From Pycnococcus provasolii (taxonomy: Eukaryota; Chlorophyta; Pseudoscourfieldiophyceae; Pseudoscourfieldiales): a stretch of DNA of 64,000 bases. Below, piece by piece: positions 38,749 through 48,000 of the stretch (position 1 is the first letter of the stretch; each line of letters opens with the position of its first letter). A program made the position numbers and the translations under genes. The notes under the pieces are model-generated. The model searched no databases. It was not told the origin of the DNA and worked only from the letters and a program-made list of their open reading frames with translations. The stretch lies in NCBI GenBank assembly GCA_049487715.1, contig CP150580.1:62001-126000 (forward strand), in the 5' to 3' direction.

Positions 38749-39279
38749 ATGGCGTATCTCCTCAACGTCGCGCGCATGATACTAAAGGCACTTAGGGATC
38801 TTTTCGTCGGCAACGACGACGACGACAACAACAACAACAACAACAACGGCGGCGACGGCAACAACAACAACGGCGGTGATGATGATCATGATGGCTACCA
38901 CGGCGGCGGCGGCGGCAACGACGACGACGACGACGATGATGATTTGCCGGGTGATTTGGTCGACGACGACGACGACGACGACGAGGACGAGGAAGATGAA
39001 GTGCGCGTTCGGTACCTCGCCGCTCAACGTGCGTACAATCGCGCGCGGCGACGCGGCAACGGTGCCATCCCGCTCGCCGTCCGCGAGGAGTTGAACGCCG
39101 CACGCCGAGCGACGTATGACGCGGTACCCGACGTGCGTGAAGCGAGTAACGCGCGTAACCGAGAGCGGATCGCGAACGCTCTGCGCACCGAGCGCTTCGC
39201 CAGCATTGACAAAAGCTGCCCACAGGTGCCTCCTTGCGCGTGCTACCACCCGCGATGCGCGCGAGCTCGACGCGGCTAA
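38749..39279 (+). CDS. Asp/Asn-rich low-complexity ORF
   Basis: 176 residues from ATG 38749. A hydrophobic start ('MAYLLNVARMILKALRDLFV') leads into long Asn, Gly and Asp runs encoded by (AAC)n, (GGC)n and (GAC)n trinucleotides (38806-38995). An Arg/Ala-rich helix ('RVRYLAAQRAYNRARRRG') follows. The last ~35 residues are already the first unit of the satellite array, which breaks the frame. It may once have been the 5' part of the RCC1 gene at 40.2 kb. Low confidence that it makes a functional protein. Confidence 0.4.
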   Translation: MAYLLNVARMILKALRDLFVGNDDDDNNNNNNNGGDGNNNNGGDDDHDGYHGGGGGNDDDDDDDDLPGDLVDDDDDDDEDEEDEVRVRYLAAQRAYNRARRRGNGAIPLAVREELNAARRATYDAVPDVREASNARNRERIANALRTERFASIDKSCPQVPPCACYHPRCARARRG

Positions 39280-40165
39280 GCCGGGTGCACGTTTCGGAGA
39301 CGGATGCGCCAGAGAAGAAAAAGTTCAACATTCAGGCTGGATTCGGGGTTATGTTCATGCGCGTCTCGCGAACGCTCTGCGCACCGAGCGCTTCGCCAGC
39401 ATTGACAAAAGCTGCCCACAGGTGCCTCCTTGCGCGTGCTACCACCCGCGATGCGCGCATGCACGCTGCGGCAAAGCCGGGTGCACGTTTCGGAGACGGA
39501 TGCGCCAGAGAAGAAAAAGTTCAACATTCAGGCTGGATTCGGGGTTATGTTCATGCGAGTCGCGTAAACGCTCTGCGCACCGAGCGCTTCGCCAGCATTG
39601 ACAAAAGCTGCCCACAGGTGTCTCCTCGCGCCTACTACCACCCACGACGAACGCATGCACGCTGCGGCAAAGCCGGGTGCACGTTTCGGAGACGGATGCG
39701 CCGAGAAGAAAGTTCAACATTCAGGCTGGATTCGGGGTTATGTTCATGCGAGTCGCGTGAACGTTGTCCGCATCCAGCGCTTCGCCAGCATTGACAAAAG
39801 TTGCGCGCAGGTGTCTCCTCGCGCCTACTACCACCCACGACGAACGCATGCACGCTGCGGCAAAGCCGGGTGCACGTTTCGGAGACGGATGCGCCAGAGA
39901 AGAAAAAGTTCAACATTCAGGCTGGATTCGGGGTTATGTTCATGCGAGTCGCGTGAACGTTGTCCGCATCCAGCGCTTCGCCAGCATTGACAAAAGTTGC
40001 GCGCAGGTGTCTCCTCGCGCCTACTACCACCCACGACGAACGCATGCACGCTGCGGCTAAGCCGGGTGCACGTTTCGGAGACGGATGCGCCAGAGAAGAA
40101 AAAGTTCAACATTCAGGCTGGATTCGGGGTTATGTTCATGCGCGTCTCGCGAACGCTCTGCGCAC
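39171..40165 (+). repeat. ~196-bp tandem repeat array, five copies
   Basis: Units begin near 39171, 39368, 39562, 39754, 39951 and a partial at 40149 (periods 192-198 bp). Each runs from GCGAACGCTCTGCGCACCGA to GGTTATGTTCATGCG. Units 4 and 5 are almost identical to each other, as are 1 and 2, so local duplications continue. The period is not a multiple of three, so every copy shifts frame and no single protein can span the array. Confidence 0.9.
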
Positions 40166-40244
40166 AACATGGTTGCAAAATTGCAAGAATAGCCCTAATA
40201 CCGCTCGACCATGGTGTCCCCATCCATCTGTCAATTGCCCAATA

Positions 40245-40961
40245 ATCACTCACTCGCTGGCACTTCGACGCGACGGAAATGTCGCGTGCTGGGGATACAA
40301 CCACCTCAACCAGGCACCTCCCGCCGGCGTCGAAGGCGACTTCGTCGCAATCGCCGCGGGTGCCGCTCACGCGCTCGCGCTTCGACCCGACGGCAGTATC
40401 GCGTGCTGGGGCTCCAACGACTACGGCGAGGCGCCTCCCGCCGGCATCGAAGGCGACTTCGTCGCAATTGCGGCGGGTGATGATCACTCGCTCGCGCTTC
40501 GACGCGACGGCAGTGTCGCGTGCTGGGGCTCCAACAACCACGGCCAAGCGCCTCCCGCCGGCGTCGACGGCGACTTCGTCGCGATTACCGCGGGGTACTT
40601 GCACTCGCTGGCTCTGCGACGCGACGGCGGCATCACGTGCTGGGGACGCAACTACCACGGCCAGGCGCCTCCCGACGGTGTCGAGGGTGACTTCGTCGCA
40701 ATCGCCGGAGGTGGTGACCACTCGCTGGCGTTGCGACGCGACGGGAACATCGCGTGCTTGGGAAGCAACCAATCCGGCGAGGCGCCTCCCGCTGGCGTGG
40801 ACGGCGCCTTCGTCGCGATTGCCGCGGGTGGTAATCACTCACTCGCGGTGCGAAGTGACGGCCGCATCGCGTGCTGGGGACGTGACGGCTTCGGCGAAGG
40901 CGCCAGCGGAGTTGCAGAACTCAACGCCACGCCATTCATGACGGAGATTGTAATTTTGTAA
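40245..40961 (+). CDS. RCC1-like repeat protein, 5' end lost or disrupted by satellite
   Basis: About 235 residues of RCC1_2 blades: six units of 'SLALRRDGNVACWGYN' followed by xxxQAPPAGVEGDFVAIAAG, ending 'NATPFMTEIVIL' and a TAA that sits inside TTGTAA. The frame is open upstream into the satellite array only through a GTG, and no good ATG exists, so the true 5' end is missing or lies in an upstream exon (perhaps the Asp-rich ORF). It closely resembles the RCC1 gene at 31.7-32.6 kb, and the two are paralogues. Confidence 0.7.
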   Translation: MTHSLALRRDGNVACWGYNHLNQAPPAGVEGDFVAIAAGAAHALALRPDGSIACWGSNDYGEAPPAGIEGDFVAIAAGDDHSLALRRDGSVACWGSNNHGQAPPAGVDGDFVAITAGYLHSLALRRDGGITCWGRNYHGQAPPDGVEGDFVAIAGGGDHSLALRRDGNIACLGSNQSGEAPPAGVDGAFVAIAAGGNHSLAVRSDGRIACWGRDGFGEGASGVAELNATPFMTEIVIL

Positions 40962-41232
40962 TACAAAGTCACACACAAGAAAGAAATTACTTCTCGCACC
41001 AAGGCACTACCCTTATGTCCAACAGCTTAGTCGTCTCAGCGCATCTCGGGCCGCCGGCCGTTTGAAGCGTACGCGCATTTCCTCGGACGCAGTTCGCCGC
41101 TCGAGCGCATTCAGCGTGCTAATACATCCTAAATTAAGAGCGCGCACCCTTTCGACTCGCTCGCTAGGTAAACTAGCGTAGTTTGTAAAGCAACATCGTA
41201 TCGTGTACTTATTTTACATGTTAGCGTCGCGT

Positions 41233-41688
41233 TCAAAAGCAGCACTTGCAGTCGAACGGGCATTCTTTCGTGTACCCCGCACTTTTCGTCGCATAGTCGA
41301 ACACCTTGAGTTCACGTTCGCTGTAGATTCGGTATCCTTCTTGCGTTCGTTTCCTCGTTTTCGTTCCTTTGAGCGAGTTGACGTAGTCCGGCACATCTTC
41401 TTTCTTTGAGGACGTTGTTGTTCCCGCGACAAATGAGGCGTCTGATGAGAAGGCAGAAGCTTGCTCTTTTTCAAGGTTTTGCTGTTTTCTTAAAAGCTTC
41501 TCGTTTTTCTCTTCAAGTCGTTTATGTTCAAGACTGAGAAGTTTGGAGGTTTTCTGCTTTTTCAATGCACGAGAGAAAACAGCGTCCAAATCCACGTCAG
41601 AGGAGAAGTCCTTCTCCTTCTTCTTATTCTTCTTCGATGATGATGTTTCAGATTTTGACGACTTCTCCTTCAAAGACGACGACGCCAT
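41233..41688 (-). CDS. DUF1764 family protein
   Basis: 151 residues, ATG at 41688. The N-terminal ~70 residues are Ser/Lys-rich with a coiled-coil Glu/Lys stretch. The C-terminus carries the DUF1764 signature: 'RKRTQEGYRIYSERELKVFD' and a terminal 'CPFDCKCCF'. This eukaryote-wide small nuclear-type family has no established biochemical role. The Cys pattern CPFDCxCCF at the very end could bind metal. It converges with the RCC1 gene; AAACCCCTAAA motifs lie upstream of its start. Confidence 0.88.
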   Translation of the reverse strand: MASSSLKEKSSKSETSSSKKNKKKEKDFSSDVDLDAVFSRALKKQKTSKLLSLEHKRLEEKNEKLLRKQQNLEKEQASAFSSDASFVAGTTTSSKKEDVPDYVNSLKGTKTRKRTQEGYRIYSERELKVFDYATKSAGYTKECPFDCKCCF

Positions 41689-43061
41689 CTTTCAGAAGAA
41701 AGTGAGTGAGTGAGAGAGTGAGAGTGAGAGAGTGTGAGAGCTGCCAAAGACCAAACGACGCCCAGATGACGCCGCCGCCGCCGCCGACGCCGCCGACGCC
41801 GAAATGGAACGGAGGGAGCTCTGGGGGAAATGAAAAATGAAAGTCCCGAACTTCATGAAACCCCTAAATAAAACTCCCTAAAAGGAACGACTGGGGCAAA
41901 CCCCGAACTGAAACCCCTAAACTTCTCCTTCGAGTTTCGCTAATAAAGGTAGTACTTTACGATAGTCTAATGACTGAGGCTCTTCTTCTGCCAAGGTCTC
42001 TTCTCTTCTCTTCGAAGCTTAACGGCAGGATGAACTCTTGACTGCTTGAGTGAGTGAGGGAGCCTCAGGAAGATGATGGCCAGCTTCCCACACTACTAGG
42101 GTAAGGTATCCCAGGACTATCTTTGACGTAGAGATGAAAGAAGGGAAGGGACTTGCCTCAGGGATGAGAAGAACCACTGTCGTCAAGGAGAGAAGAGAAG
42201 GCGGACAGAAAAGAAAGAAAATGCCAGGACTGAAGAGTGAAGAGAGGCCAGGAAGAAAGCTTGAAAGAAGGTGAGCTCGTCAAGGTGCTCAGGCTGTCAG
42301 GGAGGGAAGGGAACGGGTCCCAAGAATAAAGTACAGGAGAAGAATATGTAGACGTCTAAAATATTCTTCCTGATATTCGTGATGAGGACTCCTCAAGTCC
42401 TCAGGTGTCAGGCAGGACTCGTCTTGAAAGATGGGATCAAAAACCACTCGCCACCAAGGAGAAACGTTTCCCTTGAAACGTGGGATGACTGACTGACTGA
42501 GGAAGACTCGTCTTGAAAGATGGCCTGATGGGATCGCGACATTCCATCATTCAATGGTCTTTCAGCTTACTGTATTTGAAGGAGCTGGTCAGTCACGACT
42601 CTACCGTAGGCCGTAGGGGCAGGCAGGACTCTACATACTATCGTAAGGTAGCAGACTAGCAGGCAGTCCGCTGATCGGCAAGGCGGGCAAGGCGGGCAGG
42701 GCAGTCCAACTCTTAAGGTATTACTTCTAAAAAAAAGGTTAGGGCCCGTTGTCCGGTTAAGGCTGGATCCAACACGCAAGGTAACCGGTGTTGGTGTTGG
42801 TGTTGGTGTTGGTTGCCAAGGTGTTGCTTTCCCGTCTTGGCTTGTCTTTGTGCACGTCCTCTTGAGTCTTGAACTGGCTCCTTCCTCTCTCGTCTCGTCT
42901 CCGGCTGTCCGAAATCAGGGGTGGTTCCGGCCATCAAACACATCAAAAAACCTACCCTTGTATGTACTTGCCTTTAAGGAAGTTGTACTTAAGACTTTCT
43001 TAAGGCTTTCTTAGCTCCCTCCTCTTAGTTCGTTCTTACCTTAAGGATACCCCCCTTCCTT
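41689..43061. other. 1.4-kb intergenic region with boundary motifs and short repeats
   Basis: Contains a GTGAGAGTGAGAG tract (41700-41740), two AAACCCCTAAA boundary motifs (41857 and 41911), a direct repeat ACTCGTCTTGAAAGATGG at 42418 and 42507, a (GGTGTT)n microsatellite at ~42787-42813, and several CTTAAGG palindromes at 42970-43045 just before the next ATG. No ORF is protein-like. Confidence 0.5.
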
Positions 43062-44657
43062 ATGGCGACTCAGAACACATCAATGCAGTACCGCGGCGAG
43101 TTCCCGGTACTTCCCGGCCTGCCGCCGCTCGAGGGAACGGAGGCGCACGGCGACTCCGTCTACTTCGAGCCGCGAACGGACGTGAACGTCGTCGACGTTC
43201 CTCTCGTGCGGGAAAGGGAAAGGGAAAGAGAGAGACACGTCGGAATACGCGCGCCGTCCGCGCTCTCCATGACGGGACAGTCAGAGGCTGTCACCACGAA
43301 AACGGGAGCCACGAAAGCGAGCAGCAGTGCCGTCGTCACCAAGGAACTCGCGCGGCGCGCATCGACCGCCGTCGACGCCTTCTCGAGCCTGAAAAATGCA
43401 ATGGGACAGGCGGACGACACGGGAATCAAAGACGGCGACCTCGACGCCACGGAAGCGGGCACGCTCGACCCTGCACTCTACGAAAGACTCGGGCTCAGCA
43501 ACGCCACGGAACTCATCAGCAGCTTCGACAAGGACGGGAACGGCAAACTCGACGCCTTTGAGCGCGTCGAGCTGCTCAGAGCACTGCTGGACACCGTCAA
43601 GCCGGAGATGCTCAGCCTCGCGGAGGACGGAAGGTGGGAAGATGCCGAGGTGGTGCGCAAAGCGCGCGCAACCATGAGAGGGGAACTGCAGCACGAGGAG
43701 GCGGCAAGCTGGACGGAGCACATCGGGGAGCGCGAGAGGACACTGGCAGCCGCCGCGGAGGCTGACCTCGCCGCGCGCAAAAAGGCGTGGGAAGAGCGCG
43801 CGAAGAAGTTCGAGCAGGAAATGGACCGGAGAGTCGACGTCGAGCGCCAGCGATACGCAGTCGAAGTTCGCGCTATAGACAACGGCGACGACAGGCCGCC
43901 TAACGCAGGACGTCTGCTTGGGCCGCTCACGCCTAAGATGAGGCCAAGTGAGCTCGACCTCACTCACACCATGACGCAGTGCGCGCGCAACTATCGATAC
44001 GCGCAGGCTGTCGCGTTGCAAAACGAGCACGACATGATTATGGGATTCCGCACCAACGAGCTCGGCGCGTTGGCGCGAGAGAGGGCGGCGAGGCTGCGTG
44101 CAATGGCAGAGGCGAGGCACAGGGATATTGTCAGCAAGCTGCGGCGCATGCGCGTCGACGGACGCAAGAAGCTGGAGATGATAAAGGCGCACGATCTGCT
44201 CACCGAGCAGCGCAAGCAGTACTTCCGCTACAAAAGCCACGCGCACGTGCACAAAAAGATCAACATCGAGTCAGCTAGCACGTCGACGTTGCCGAATCGC
44301 GACGCGCGCTTGCCCGTCTTGCCCGTGGAGCCAGCTACGGAACCGGAGGACCTTCGCGCGCCCGTGCAGGACGTCCGGCCGCGCACGATGGTTGGGCGCT
44401 TCAAGCACGCGGCGCGTTTAGAGCAGCACTACAACAATGCATTCTTTACCACAAACGACGGAGGCTCGAAATTCCGGCCCACCACCGCGCTGGATCTCGA
44501 GTGGATGCGTCGCGGGCGGATTCCGCGCGTGCTTGGGAATAAGACGACGCGCAAGCTCGTTCCCACGGTGGGACCTCGCGTCGTCGTTCCACCGGCGGAG
44601 TTCCGCGCGTCGCCCAGGAAGGTTGCGGGAAAGTTGTGGAAAACGTCGCATGTGTAA
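43062..44657 (+). CDS. EF-hand and coiled-coil protein
   Basis: 531 residues, ATG start. One clear EF-hand near 148-165 ('SSFDKDGNGKLDAFERVELL'), preceded by a degenerate one ('GIKDGDLDATEAG'). Residues ~180-290 are a charged coiled coil ('ARKKAWEERAKKFEQEMDRR'). Further helices at ~305-395 ('LQNEHDMIMGFRTNELGAL') are followed by a basic C-terminus with several Pro-Thr-Val segments. This composition resembles axonemal or cytoskeletal proteins, but I recognise no named family. Stop codon is within GTGTAATTA, a TGTAA poly(A)-type signal. It converges with the SANT gene. Confidence 0.7.
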   Translation: MATQNTSMQYRGEFPVLPGLPPLEGTEAHGDSVYFEPRTDVNVVDVPLVRERERERERHVGIRAPSALSMTGQSEAVTTKTGATKASSSAVVTKELARRASTAVDAFSSLKNAMGQADDTGIKDGDLDATEAGTLDPALYERLGLSNATELISSFDKDGNGKLDAFERVELLRALLDTVKPEMLSLAEDGRWEDAEVVRKARATMRGELQHEEAASWTEHIGERERTLAAAAEADLAARKKAWEERAKKFEQEMDRRVDVERQRYAVEVRAIDNGDDRPPNAGRLLGPLTPKMRPSELDLTHTMTQCARNYRYAQAVALQNEHDMIMGFRTNELGALARERAARLRAMAEARHRDIVSKLRRMRVDGRKKLEMIKAHDLLTEQRKQYFRYKSHAHVHKKINIESASTSTLPNRDARLPVLPVEPATEPEDLRAPVQDVRPRTMVGRFKHAARLEQHYNNAFFTTNDGGSKFRPTTALDLEWMRRGRIPRVLGNKTTRKLVPTVGPRVVVPPAEFRASPRKVAGKLWKTSHV

Positions 44658-45021
44658 TTAGGAATTGTCCTTTTGACCAAAGAGATGGTTCCCACCGTGG
44701 GACGACCTCGCGTTGTCGTTGTTGAGATGCGCTCTTGGTAAAGTAGTTCAGTGCGACCTCTTTCAGAGTCGTCGTGTTCACAGTCTATATGGTTGGTGGC
44801 GATGGCGGCGACAGCAACGACGAAAACGTCGCAAGCTACGAAAGCTGGCAGTAGCTTCGAAATCACGTACAAAAATAATGCGCTCAATGGTTGAAAGTGA
44901 AAATGGTGTGAATGGACTCCATGACCGCTGGATGAAAGCAAACAAATCCACATTCCATTACTGAAAATAAAATGAGCACAAATTGTGGCGTTTAAGACGA
45001 GACGGAACAGTTCACAACACG
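44658..45021. other. Convergent intergenic region
   Basis: 360 bp between the EF-hand gene and the SANT-domain gene. A GTTCCCACGGTGGGAC motif from the end of the EF-hand gene (near 44561) recurs at 44688. No gene seen. Confidence 0.45.
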
Positions 45022-48000
45022 TCACTCCTCTTCCATCTCTTCGTCAACAGCTTCCAAGTTAGGCTCAGGGGGAGGATTAGGCTCGATGTCGGACATGGGC
45101 TCGTCAGGCTTAGGCGTAGCATTCGCCTCAGCACCAGCCTCAGCATCAGCATCAGCATCAGCATCAGCATCAGCATCAGCATCAGCATCAGCATCAGCAT
45201 CAGCATCAGCATTAGCATCAGCATCAGCATCAGACTTTGGGTTCATTTCGCCGTCATCATCCTGCTTCTCCTCAGCGGGCGGCGCGTCAGACTCCTTTGC
45301 ACCATCACCTTCTTTCTCCTCCTGATGCCGAGTTTCCTCTGCAGCAGCAGTAACAACGTCATCTGTGACAGCCGCAGCTTCAGTCTTTGGCTTTTCTTTC
45401 GAAGGCGGCGGCGGAGGAGGAGGAGGAGGAATCTCCTCGCCTGCTGACTTGGCAGCAGCAGCGGCGGCAGCGGCAGCCGCTTGGGCCGCTTGCTGCTGCT
45501 GTGCCATGGCCGCTTGTGCCGCCGCCTGCTGCGCCATCAGAGGTGCGAAAAGAGCCTGTGCGGCTTGCATCTGCGCTTGGACGGCGGCAAGTCCCATCGG
45601 ATTCATCGCCGCCGCCGCGAGCTGCAGCGCGAACAGTGCACCCGCGCCGCCATCCGCAAGACCCTGAAGGCCTTGAAGACCCTGCAGCTGAGCAAGCCCG
45701 GGCATTGCTGCACTCATTGCCGCTGCCGCGGCAGCATACCCCTGCTGCGTCTGCGCCTGCTGAGCCGCCTGTGCCTGCTGAGCCGCATGTGCCTGCTGTT
45801 GCTGTTGAGCTGCCACCGCAGCGCCACGAGGGGCTCCAACGGGCGCGTGCCCACCTTCTCTCAGCATCTCGTCCAGGGCAAGTGTCTTTCTGTTGCGTGC
45901 GAAGAATGCGCGGCACTTAGCCACGCCTTTGCTATTCACGGCTGCGGAAACCTTCTTGAAGTCGCGCCCATGAGCGCGTATGGCCTCCAGGAAGCGTTCG
46001 CGTTCGCTTTCACTCCAAACATCTTCCTCCGCGTCGTTACCGCCGCTGGGAGGTCCGGGAGGCGGCGGTGGTCCTGGCACATCGCCCGCCGCCGTCTTCT
46101 GACGCTTCGCTTGTCGCTCCTCCTTCCGTTTCTTGGCGTCCGTCTCCTTTTTCTTTGCTTCCTGAGCCACGGCGGCGGCAGCAGCCGCGGCAGATACGGC
46201 AGCGGCGGAATTCGGGTCGCCGCCGTTTGGTGCATTTGCGGCGTCAGATCCACGAACGGGTGCAAACACCCAATTATCGTCGCCGTGGCCCGCAACTGCG
46301 CCCGCGCGGATGCCACCGCCAGCCTCCGGCGCACCACTTCCCGTTTTGCTCATTCCGCGCTTGCGAGACTGCTGCCGGCGACGAATTTTCTCAAAGAGCG
46401 GGCGCTTCTGGTTGCGGTAGTAAAATTCCACGCAGTCTCCCGTCGAGCGACCAGGTAGGCTTTGCGCAATTTTGCGGAAATTTTTTGGGTACGCCCAAAA
46501 GCGGTCCAAGAAGATGCGCTTTTCCTCCTCGGTCCATGGGCACGCGCGCTGCTCCTCGATGCTGAGGTGTGCCGCGTCTTGCACGAGACCGTTGTTGTCC
46601 ACGAACATATCCACGCGTCTTTCGTGCTCGCACCATTGATCGGGCAGCGGAGCCTCGTGTCGGCGCAGGCGTTCTTGCCGAGCTTCGTACCAGTCAACAC
46701 GTAGACGTCCAAGCACAGGGAAGAAGCGATATCCGTTGCACTGTCCATCCGGACGCCAGCAGCGTGGTGTGATGTACATGCTCGAGAAGAAAAGGGGCAT
46801 GGGAGACATCGACGGCGTTTGTAAGTGAAGCCCTGGCGCTACCGCTGTGCTTGTGGGAAGCGTGCGTCGGGTTGCGCGCTTCTCACGAGGCGCGCTTCCA
46901 TCGTCGCGTTTGCCTTTGTCGTGCTCGTCGTCGCCTTTCTCATCTTTGCCAATTTTCTCTTTCTCTCCAGAGGCGGCGGCAGCGGCAGCGGAAGCAGCCC
47001 TCTCCTCTCTCTCCGTCTCTTGGCGAATGAGTTCCTGTTTCCGCGCCAGCTTCTCTGCTTCCACAAGAGCATCTACCTTTCTGTTGTCAAACTTCACAGC
47101 CGCACCGGCATTATACACAAGTTCCCTGAGATGTGTCAGAACGAGCGGCTCCTTGCCATCCGGACTCTCCTCTGCCTCGAATGGATACGCCATAGCGAGC
47201 TCCTCGCCAACCCTTCCGTCGGGCATGAGCGCGTCTGAGCTCATTGGTCGCGACATTCGAGTGGGCACCGATGCTGACGTACGCAACGCTGTGTTCCCAG
47301 CGAGCGCTGGGCGCTCGCCCAGTCCGCCCATGAAGAGAACGCCCCCTTTCGACTTCTCAAAGCCGGACTTGAGCGTGAGATCGTTGTAGCTCATCGCTCC
47401 GCCGCGCAGTCGACTCGACGCACGCGACGGTGCCTCGCGCGACTCGCCCAGCCCCCGAGCGGCAGCAATTAGCGCAGATGCTCGTTCTGCGTCGCTCTTC
47501 TTTGTTTTCGCCGCCGCTGCTGCACACTCCTCCTCCACTGCCTCCTCACCCTTCGCGGCATCGGCCATCTCTTCATCATGCTCTTCCGACTGCGCAACCT
47601 GTGTACCCTGCAACGCCGCGTCCTGCTGCAGCGCACTTTTCCAATCATCGAGCCTTCGGATGCCGAGTTGTTCATCGACGCGCTTGCGGTAGTAAAATTT
47701 AGCCAGGTTCATCTTACGCTCCCAGCTGTCATCGGCACGCTGCTGTAAAATTCTCAAGAATGTCGGGCGATTTCGTGCATGCTCCTCTGCATGCTTCCGA
47801 GCAAACGGAAGTTCCGAGGGGTCGTAGTAAAGCGGAGGCGGTCCATTCGCAGCAATTTCGATGAAGCGTCGACGCTCTAGACGATCCATTGACGTGGCAA
47901 CGGGTTCCAATCGTTCTAATGGCTCTGCAACGTTTTCTCGAGCCATGTCGGTATCACCGTCGCCATTGCTTTCCGGTCGGTCTGATTCCATGTCCACAGG

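Noticed and set aside
39171-40165. Tandem repeats as a CRISPR array
   Set aside because: Units are ~196 bp and contiguous with no short repeat/unique spacer structure, and the genome is eukaryotic.
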